Origin: a virus
Reading direction: 5' to 3' (one strand)
DNA length: 48,093 nucleotides
Virus record (IMG/VR): IMGVR_UViG_3300025120_013693
Location: 1-48,093 of that record
Shown: positions 42,494 through 48,093 of the stretch, piece by piece
How positions within the stretch are numbered: position 1 is the first letter of the stretch
How the letters are laid out: every line of letters begins with the position of its first letter
Program-made: the position numbers and the translations under genes
The notes under the pieces: generated by a model
The model's database searches: none
The model's input: only the letters and a program-made list of their open reading frames with translations
Told to the model about the DNA's origin: nothing

Positions 42494-44194
42494 CTATAAA
42501 GTATTTAATCCTGCTACGTTGATTAAACCATAAAATTCTGGTCTTACCATTTTCTTAGCATATCTAGTTAATAGACCTTTTCTAGGTACGAACGTATCTG
42601 GATCGTATACTAGTGGAGTCATGATTAACGGAATATATGGAGCAAATACAGCACCACTTTCTAAGAACTGAGAACCTCTATATCCTAAAAGGATTTGGTT
42701 AGCAGTCATATAAGGATTTTTGTAAACTTTCTGACGGTCATTTAGAGCACCAACTTTTTGTACACCAAATGCATATGTCATTTTAGCAGCATCACCATCA
42801 GAATTAGCAGCAAATCCTGGAATTGATTCTAGAATAGTTGCAACTGTTGGAGAAACTACCATAAAGTTAGCTCCACCTCTCAGTGTTTTCTGGTGAATAA
42901 TATTACTTAGTTTTTGGATTTTAGTTCCTAATGTTTGGAACCATTGTCCTTGTGAATTATAAAATCCAAGATCTCCTAATGCTATGTTAGCACCAGTTCC
43001 AGTAACTGACTGGTTGTTTACAGCTGACCAGTTTTCTGTTCCAGCAGCAGCAGACTCAATTAACATACTTAAGATTTCTAAGTCTATTTCTAATGAAATA
43101 TACTCACTTAAGATTGAAGTTAATTCAGCTTCAGCATCTAGAGCGTGGTAAGCGTTAAGATCTTGAGCAAATTCTGGAGTCCATACAGCTTTAAGTTTTC
43201 TAGTTTTAGCAACGATTGCAGATGATTGCATCTGAATGTTGATTTCTGGAATAACTTGCTCTGGGCAACAGTCATCACTGTTATTGTAAGAATTTGGTTT
43301 TGCATTTCCAGCTTCGAAATCACCTCTGAATTTATCAGTTGGTTGAAGTTGGTAATTCACCCAAATTGAACCAGTACCATTAGTAGCAAAGGCCGATTTA
43401 GTAGCAACAAATGTAATGTCACCACCTTGTGAATATGCAGTAAATTCAGATAATTGAACACCTGGTACTGTTCCATCAGATCCTGTAATTACAGCAGCTG
43501 TTAATGAACCAGTAAAGACGTTAAATCCTTTAACTCCTTGTACATCAGCAAAAGCTAATGAAGAAGTTGGTACTGCAATAGCATAAAAATGACTTGCTGC
43601 AGAAGAAGCTGAATATGTACTGTTAAAGTTTAATTGGTCCCAAGTCGCAGTAGCCCAATCTCCCGCAACTAAAGTTACTTTTGATTGAGTATTTTGAATT
43701 GAGTAACCAAATCTACCTGAACCGTATAATCCACCTTCATTTGTGTTACCAAATGGATTATTGTTAGCATCTTTGTTACCATATAATGAACCACCAGCAC
43801 CGAAAGGTGTTTTAGCACTTCCATATTGGAAATCTAGATAAAACACTAGTCCTGAAGGTAAGTTCATTGGTTGTACTGATACGAATTCTTGGGCAGCTAT
43901 CTGTCCAAAAACTTTACGTACCAATGGTAAAGCAACACCTGCCCACTGACCACCTACATTCACACCTGTTTGTGACTGAAATGTACCAGTAGAAGACGCA
44001 CCTCCACCTGTTGAGCTTTGCTCAACTACAAGTTGTTTAGCTTGGTTTTCAAGAATAATTCCCATATTATTTTTGTGGGAACCTCCTAAACCTTCTAATA
44101 AACCTGTTTTTTCCCATTTACCAGCTAATTTAGCAGCATCACTCTGTAGTGATTGGTAAGGGTTTGCACTTTCTAAAAGAGAATTTAAACTCAT
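42494..44194 (-). CDS. 23: Major capsid protein (gp23-like)
   Basis: A 566-aa HK97-fold T4-type capsid precursor. The N-terminal region KWEKTGLLEGLGG and GIILENQAKQL parallels the T4 gp23 start (KWKPLLEG, IFENQEKDF). Characteristic body segments follow: PLVRKVFGQIAAQEFVSVQPMNLPSGLVFYLDF (for example IAAQEFVSVQPMNLPSGLVF), SAIVAKTRKLKAVWTPEFAQDL, ANFMVVSPTVATILESI and IPLIMTPLVYDPDTFVPRKG. The propeptide is probably removed by the gp21 protease at a (L/I/V)xE site; ILE49 and VVE58 are candidates (inference). No Shine-Dalgarno is visible. It follows the scaffold gene by 34 nt and is closed by a strong terminator. Confidence 0.93.
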   Translation of the reverse strand: MSLNSLLESANPYQSLQSDAAKLAGKWEKTGLLEGLGGSHKNNMGIILENQAKQLVVEQSSTGGGASSTGTFQSQTGVNVGGQWAGVALPLVRKVFGQIAAQEFVSVQPMNLPSGLVFYLDFQYGSAKTPFGAGGSLYGNKDANNNPFGNTNEGGLYGSGRFGYSIQNTQSKVTLVAGDWATATWDQLNFNSTYSASSAASHFYAIAVPTSSLAFADVQGVKGFNVFTGSLTAAVITGSDGTVPGVQLSEFTAYSQGGDITFVATKSAFATNGTGSIWVNYQLQPTDKFRGDFEAGNAKPNSYNNSDDCCPEQVIPEINIQMQSSAIVAKTRKLKAVWTPEFAQDLNAYHALDAEAELTSILSEYISLEIDLEILSMLIESAAAGTENWSAVNNQSVTGTGANIALGDLGFYNSQGQWFQTLGTKIQKLSNIIHQKTLRGGANFMVVSPTVATILESIPGFAANSDGDAAKMTYAFGVQKVGALNDRQKVYKNPYMTANQILLGYRGSQFLESGAVFAPYIPLIMTPLVYDPDTFVPRKGLLTRYAKKMVRPEFYGLINVAGLNTL

Positions 44195-44228
44195 TGTTTT
44201 CTGTTTTTAGGGTTATTAATTGATTTTT

Positions 44229-45395
44229 TTAAATTAAACCAGCTAGTTTACGCATTCTGTTGTAAACATCGTTTGATTCAATTATTGGTTGTTTTTTAGC
44301 TTCAGTTATTGTTCCAGTAGCTTTAGAAGCACTACCTTGTGGTCTTGCCTTAACTGCTGATTTTGATATTAAACCTTCGTTTAATGTTTCAAAAATAACT
44401 TTAGCTTCTTTTACTGAAGACGCTTTGTCAAATGCCTTAAGCACTTTGACTTTTTTACCTTCAGATAAATTTTTAGATTTGAAAATTTTGTTTGTGTAAA
44501 GTAGTTTAGCATTTAAAAGGTTTACTTCATTCAATTCTTTTTTAAGCTCCTGGATTTCATCCATTGCTTCTTTGAATCTCATTTTTTCGGTCTCTTTTTC
44601 AATTCTAGAGTCATCTCTGTCTCCATCCTCGTTTCCAACACCTTTTTCGCCTTTGTCCATGTCTTTTGCTTCGTCGATTTCTATATCAACATCCACATCT
44701 TCAACATCTTCCACATCCATCATTTCCATATCTTCCTCTTCGAATTCTCCGCCTGCTTCGATAGTTCCATCTGATACCATATCTTTAATAACATCTTCGA
44801 TAAACCCTTTCAGGTCATCTTCAGACATATCTTCTAGATCGATATCTTCGTCATCCATATCTTCCTTTTCGTCCTTCATACCATCTTTGTAGCCTTCTTC
44901 TTCGGCATCTGTTCTGGCATCTTCTTTGACGTCCTCTTTATCTTCAGTTTCATCAATTTTGTCTTTGATATCTTTAGCATCTTCACCAGCATCTTTAGCT
45001 AGTTTAGATATTTGGTCTAAATCATCTCTGACAGCATCAACTTCTCTGTCGACTTTTTCTTTTTCGGAATCTGACATTTCTTCATCAAGTTCGGCTAACA
45101 ATTCATCAAGGTTAATTTCATCAAGCTCTTCTTTAGCTTCATCCATATCTTCTTTCTCTTCTTTCATATCATCTTTAGAATCCATTTCTTCTTTAACGTC
45201 GTCTTCTTCATACTTTTTACCGTATCCTTCGTCGACGTCTTCTTTGTCCATTTCTTCTAATTTTGCTGAAAGCATTGATTTTAAATGTGGAGTGAAAGCT
45301 TCCTCAAGAGCGAGTTTAGCATTTGCGATAGCTGTTTCCTTAACGGCTTTAGCATCAGCAATTGCTTCTTTTAACAAATCTCTGTTGTTAGACAT
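44229..45395 (-). CDS. 22: Prohead core scaffold protein (gp22-like), highly acidic
   Basis: A 388-aa scaffold. It is extremely rich in Asp, Glu and Lys between about residues 45 and 270, with repeated DMDE, EDVD, KEDM-type runs and no globular pattern. The first ~45 residues form a helix (DLLKEAIADAKAVKETAIANAKLALEEA, longest quoted piece AIADAKAVKETAIANAK). The C-terminal ~120 residues contain a coiled coil (KFKEAMDEIQELKKELNEVN seen as EIQELKKELNEVNLLNAKLL) and end NDVYNRMRKLAGLI, as in T4-like core proteins. T4 gp22 is 269 aa, so the acidic part is expanded. Position between protease and capsid is the T4 order. Confidence 0.85.
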   Translation of the reverse strand: MSNNRDLLKEAIADAKAVKETAIANAKLALEEAFTPHLKSMLSAKLEEMDKEDVDEGYGKKYEEDDVKEEMDSKDDMKEEKEDMDEAKEELDEINLDELLAELDEEMSDSEKEKVDREVDAVRDDLDQISKLAKDAGEDAKDIKDKIDETEDKEDVKEDARTDAEEEGYKDGMKDEKEDMDDEDIDLEDMSEDDLKGFIEDVIKDMVSDGTIEAGGEFEEEDMEMMDVEDVEDVDVDIEIDEAKDMDKGEKGVGNEDGDRDDSRIEKETEKMRFKEAMDEIQELKKELNEVNLLNAKLLYTNKIFKSKNLSEGKKVKVLKAFDKASSVKEAKVIFETLNEGLISKSAVKARPQGSASKATGTITEAKKQPIIESNDVYNRMRKLAGLI

Positions 45396-45419
45396 AATCT
45401 CAAAATTTTTTTTGTGAAA

Positions 45420-45439
45420 TACGATTATTAAGAATCGTA
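45420..45439 (-). repeat. Inverted repeat in the scaffold gene leader
   Basis: TACGATT and AATCGTA form a 7-bp stem with a 6-nt loop, 24 nt before the scaffold ATG at 45395. It may be a leader hairpin or an operator-like site; no U-run follows, so it is not a terminator. Confidence 0.35.
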
Positions 45440-45461
45440 ATAGGAAATATTTTTTTATTTA

Positions 45462-45482
45462 ACACCATATAAAAAATGGTGT
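45462..45482 (-). repeat. Inverted repeat downstream of the protease gene
   Basis: ACACCAT and ATGGTGT form a 7-bp stem with a 7-nt AT-only loop, 35 nt past the protease stop at 45518. On the minus strand it is followed by an A-rich rather than U-rich stretch, so a processing or stability hairpin is more likely than termination. Confidence 0.35.
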
Positions 45483-45517
45483 ATTACGGTTATACGTATA
45501 TGTTTATTTCGAAAAAA

Positions 45518-46123
45518 TTAAAAAATAGTACAATTTCCTTTAGAACAAAGGATTTCGTGTATTACTTTATTTACATTAGTATAATCATATGTAACTGCAT
45601 TTTTACCTTCATTTAAGGTATGCATATAAGAACCTGGATTTGAGGGTGTTGAAACAAAATCCCAACATAATAATTCGAAGTCATCTTGTACTTCCATTAC
45701 ACCACCTTTATCCTCTAAAGAACCCATACCACGAGATGATACACCTACTGTAATACCATTCTTAATAAGTTCTTTTAATATATTACCTGAGGGAGTTGGT
45801 AATACTTCTATTTTACCAATTACATTATCTTTATCCCAAAAATACTCAGTAATTAAATGTGATACATTTTTTAAATTTATAACAGTAGATTCTGGATGGT
45901 CTAGTTCCCCCATTGAACGTCTTTGTTCAATAAGTTCATTATATTTGTCCATTTCTCTATTCCATAAAGCTTTTGAATAATAACGACCATTACCATTTTT
46001 TACTTCAGCCGTAGCTAAAATACCCTCTACCATTAAATTTCCATTATCTGCATTAACGTTTTCAGTTAATTGAGAAGGGGAAATCTTAATAGTATGAGTT
46101 TCTATTAAGAGTTTTTTACTCAT
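45518..46123 (-). CDS. 21: Prohead core protease (gp21-like)
   Basis: A 201-aa serine protease of the T4 gp21 type, which cleaves scaffold and capsid propeptides during head maturation. Catalytic signatures are MGELDHPE with His76, VGVSSRGMG with Ser129/Ser130, and WDFVSTPSNPG with Asp155. NGRYYSKALWNREM is the conserved N-terminal segment. Length is close to T4 gp21 (212 aa). The ATG overlaps the stop of the preceding 447-aa gene by 1 nt. Its C-terminus has two Cys (ILCSKGNCTIF), unusual but not part of the active site. Confidence 0.9.
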   Translation of the reverse strand: MSKKLLIETHTIKISPSQLTENVNADNGNLMVEGILATAEVKNGNGRYYSKALWNREMDKYNELIEQRRSMGELDHPESTVINLKNVSHLITEYFWDKDNVIGKIEVLPTPSGNILKELIKNGITVGVSSRGMGSLEDKGGVMEVQDDFELLCWDFVSTPSNPGSYMHTLNEGKNAVTYDYTNVNKVIHEILCSKGNCTIF

Positions 46124-47466
46124 TATTTAGGATTTTTAGCAGGTCCTGATGGTCTGTTTAAATAACTTTTACCCGTTGCCTGGCCTACTTTTCTTGGGTA
46201 TGGATCAAGAGTTTCTCCTCCTGTTGGGTTTGCAAAGTCAAATACGCTTTGATCATTCATTTCATCTACCATTTCAGATCTTTTGTATTTTTTACCACAC
46301 ATTTTTTCATACATTTTTTCCATCTTGCCTTTTCTTTTTTCTAAAAGCTTAATTTCTCTTTGCATGTCTTTCATTTTTTTCTTATCAATTAATTCAGATA
46401 AATTTTCATCTTCAGATATTGAACTTACTCTATTAATTTTTTCATCGATATGATTATTTAAAAATTCTAATTGAGCTTCCATTTTTGTAATATCACCTGC
46501 TTTTCCTATTTCAGATAATTTAGAATCAATTGATTCTTTTTTAGGTTTTTTCTTTTTATCTTTCAAAGCTTTTTCCATTGATTCTTTTTCATCTCCATCA
46601 CCATCTACATCTGCATAATCAGGTCTTTTTTCAGCTTCCATAGTAGCATAAGTATCAGAATATGATACAGCAGTTCCTTCATCTTCCGCTTCATCCATTG
46701 GTAAATCTTTTTCTTCTTTTTCAGCCATCATGTTTCTAATTACCTCACCTGACATAGCTGCTAATGAATTTGGATTACCTGTTGTTACTACTTGTCCAAA
46801 TACTTCATTAATTTGTTCTTTTGAACAACATTCTTTATCTTCCTTAACTACTTTCATAGCATTATCACTATCTTTTAATTTTTCACTAAAACCACTTCCA
46901 CCATAAGTTTCACCATCATTTTCCTTAGTATTTAACATTGCCTCAGAATAACCTAAACCTTTAACACCAAACTGACCTTCTTTTACATAATGTAAAGGAT
47001 CTTTAGATAAATTTTTAACTGCTAATTCTTTAGCTTCATCTAAAGTTAATTCCTTATTATAATTAATCTCACATTGGATACCAGTGAGTACTTCTTGTGC
47101 ATTTACATTATTAACATTATCCACAGAAGGTGAATAATCATAATTGTGGGATGCAATATTTTCAACTTCATTAGATACTTTATATGAACCCGCTAATTTA
47201 TTGTCCATTTCAAATTTTGTATCTTTACTTTTAATTTTTTCATCGCCCTCTTTTGTATTATACTTTATTTCAGTATTTACAATTGGTTCTAATGAGCCGT
47301 TTTCTGCTAAAAAGTTTTCAAATTTACTTTCCCAAGCTTGTTTATTTGGGTTGAAATCTTCTGATGTTAATTTTACTAAGGGTTGTAATGAAACTACACC
47401 ACCTAATTCTTCCTTAAGTAGGGTGTTTTTTACGTTCTCAAAAATTTGGTCTGATGACTTATTCAT
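46123..47466 (-). CDS. Putative prohead core-associated protein, 447 aa
   Basis: A 447-aa, Lys/Glu-rich, mostly helical protein without a recognised named family. Residues ~280-300 contain DVDGDGDEKESMEKA, an EF-hand-like Asp-rich loop frequently seen in marine T4-like structural proteins. Residues ~315-390 form a long charged coiled coil (LEFLNNHIDEKINRVSS, MKDMQREIKLLEKRKGKMEK). The tail is Pro/Gly/Asn-rich (NPTGGETLDPYPRKVG). It occupies the place of the T4 core genes 67/68 upstream of the protease and overlaps it by 1 nt. A core or head-shape function is inferred from position and composition. Confidence 0.62.
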   Translation of the reverse strand: MNKSSDQIFENVKNTLLKEELGGVVSLQPLVKLTSEDFNPNKQAWESKFENFLAENGSLEPIVNTEIKYNTKEGDEKIKSKDTKFEMDNKLAGSYKVSNEVENIASHNYDYSPSVDNVNNVNAQEVLTGIQCEINYNKELTLDEAKELAVKNLSKDPLHYVKEGQFGVKGLGYSEAMLNTKENDGETYGGSGFSEKLKDSDNAMKVVKEDKECCSKEQINEVFGQVVTTGNPNSLAAMSGEVIRNMMAEKEEKDLPMDEAEDEGTAVSYSDTYATMEAEKRPDYADVDGDGDEKESMEKALKDKKKKPKKESIDSKLSEIGKAGDITKMEAQLEFLNNHIDEKINRVSSISEDENLSELIDKKKMKDMQREIKLLEKRKGKMEKMYEKMCGKKYKRSEMVDEMNDQSVFDFANPTGGETLDPYPRKVGQATGKSYLNRPSGPAKNPK

Positions 47467-47473
47467 ATCAATC

Positions 47474-47701
47474 TTATTTTAATAATGTTTCTATATCGTT
47501 TATATAATCGTTAATTAAATCTGTGCCATATACTACAGAATAACTTTTAGGTTCTTTATCCCTATAATATTTTATTGTTTCAATTTTTGCCTGTCTTAAT
47601 GGCTTAATTAAGCTTTTTAATCTTTCTTCAATCTTGTCAAAAGCTTTTATTCGGTCTTCTTGAAATTTTTCAAGTTTATCTTCTTGCTCAGTTACTAACA
47701 T
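47474..47701 (-). CDS. Small helical protein, 75 aa (possible gp67-type core protein)
   Basis: A 75-aa charged, helical protein (KLEKFQEDRIKAFDKIEERLKSL is the heptad-like part, with shorter piece FQEDRIKAFDKIEERLKSL). It ends NDYINDIETLLK. It lies 7 nt before the 447-aa gene and 13 nt after the partial gene at the window end. In T4 the same spot between portal and protease holds small core genes (67, 68). The sequence itself is not diagnostic. Confidence 0.55.
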   Translation of the reverse strand: MLVTEQEDKLEKFQEDRIKAFDKIEERLKSLIKPLRQAKIETIKYYRDKEPKSYSVVYGTDLINDYINDIETLLK

Positions 47702-47714
47702 ATAGTTATACGTA

Positions 47715-48093
47715 TTAAAATAATTTTTTAACTATCATTCCTGAGCCCTTTTGTACATAAGTTCCATCTTTATTTTTGGGAACTAATTTATACTTAAATT
47801 GTTTTGTGTATGCATTATCAGTAACTCCATCAGGACCTGCTTTTGGGCCCGGGCCTAAAGTTGCTCCAGGATCTGCTATTTTTTCATCTGTATGACTTTC
47901 TTCTAAATAATAGTCATGATCTATTCTTATATCACCTGGATCATCGTGCATAGTTGATGGGTCGGCTTTATCTATCACCATCTTAATGTAAGCTGCTTTA
48001 GGATTTTCAGGTAATGTATCTATTTCACCCTTTCTAACTAAACCCATAAAATACAGTTTAGCTTTGTCATCTAATGATAATTCTTGTTCATTT
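47715..48093 (-). CDS. Head-region protein, 5'-truncated by the window edge
   Basis: The frame is open through the window edge: 15 codons (NEQELSLDDKAKLYF) precede the internal ATG at 48047, so the true start is outside. The visible 125 residues read DKAKLYFMGLVRKGEIDTLP, then DDPGDIRIDHDYYLEESHTD, and a Gly/Pro-rich GATLGPGPKAGPDG stretch before a basic C-terminus (GSGMIVKKLF). It would lie next to the portal in T4 order. The repeated negative residues fit a virion or core protein, but I do not recognise the family. Confidence 0.5.
   Translation of the reverse strand, partial: NEQELSLDDKAKLYFMGLVRKGEIDTLPENPKAAYIKMVIDKADPSTMHDDPGDIRIDHDYYLEESHTDEKIADPGATLGPGPKAGPDGVTDNAYTKQFKYKLVPKNKDGTYVQKGSGMIVKKLF

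Noticed and set aside
44572-45417. Plus-strand Ser-rich open frames opposite the scaffold gene
   Set aside because: Poly-Ser arises from reading Glu/Asp codons backwards; the minus-strand gp22-like protein explains the region.
1-48093. tRNA genes, integrase or att sites, insertion sequences
   Set aside because: I looked for cloverleaf-like segments, transposase or integrase motifs and flanking repeats and saw none that I could support.

Overview
The window is an internal segment of a strictly lytic-looking, T4-type (myovirus) phage genome. It is very AT-rich, every supported gene lies on the minus strand, and genes are packed with 1-23 bp overlaps or short gaps. Direct family matches include the prohead protease gp21, acidic core/scaffold gp22, major capsid gp23, neck/tail-completion proteins (gp13/14/15-like), tail sheath gp18, tail tube gp19, a tape measure, baseplate proteins, ssDNA-binding gp32, UvsX and an RNase H/5'-3' exonuclease. 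I see no convincing Shine-Dalgarno sequences before the starts; AT-rich leaders are used instead. That is typical of Bacteroidetes (Flavobacteriia) and their phages, so a marine Bacteroidetes host is my best guess (inference).

Layout in the direction of transcription (high to low coordinates): 48093-42494 head morphogenesis (prohead proteins, protease, scaffold, capsid); 42262-41397 two small virion-type proteins; 41318-38604 neck and tail-completion genes; 38600-29628 an enormous Gly-X-Y (collagen-like) Ser/Thr-rich fibre of 2744 aa plus a companion protein; 29554-21696 a five-gene glycan operon (a 1240-aa four-domain glycosyltransferase/deacetylase fusion, two paralogous GT-A-like proteins, a sugar C-methyltransferase and a sugar-nucleotide dehydratase/epimerase); 21671-19051 a small protein, sheath and tube; 18919-18116 a RadA-like ATPase cassette between two near-identical terminator hairpins; 18015-14770 a tail-assembly chaperone pair with a probable +1 frameshift, then the tape measure; 14726-6416 baseplate genes including a 1522-aa protein with an amidase domain; 6380-2823 a short family-A polymerase-like protein, an unknown protein and a four-gene heptose-nucleotide cassette; 2762-1 gp32, UvsX and the exonuclease.

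The most interesting inference joins three distant blocks. The HldE kinase and HldE nucleotidyltransferase are separate genes here, with a HAD phosphatase and a cupin between them; together they resemble the route to ADP-D-glycero-beta-D-manno-heptose. The giant transferase contains a GT9-like domain with a tetra-cysteine finger like that of bacterial autotransporter heptosyltransferases (TibC/Aah), which O-heptosylate serines in repeat proteins. The next block upstream encodes a fibre with about 2000 residues of Ser/Thr-rich Gly-X-Y repeats. I propose a phage-encoded O-heptosylation (and further glycan-building) system that decorates the phage's own collagen-like fibre. The heptose operon and the transferase operon share an upstream 11-mer (TTTCGTATATT, or a close variant) also found before gp32 and the RadA-like gene, whereas many virion genes carry a different motif (ATATTTATAATAAAA) just before the start codon. 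The two classes look like early/middle and late promoters.
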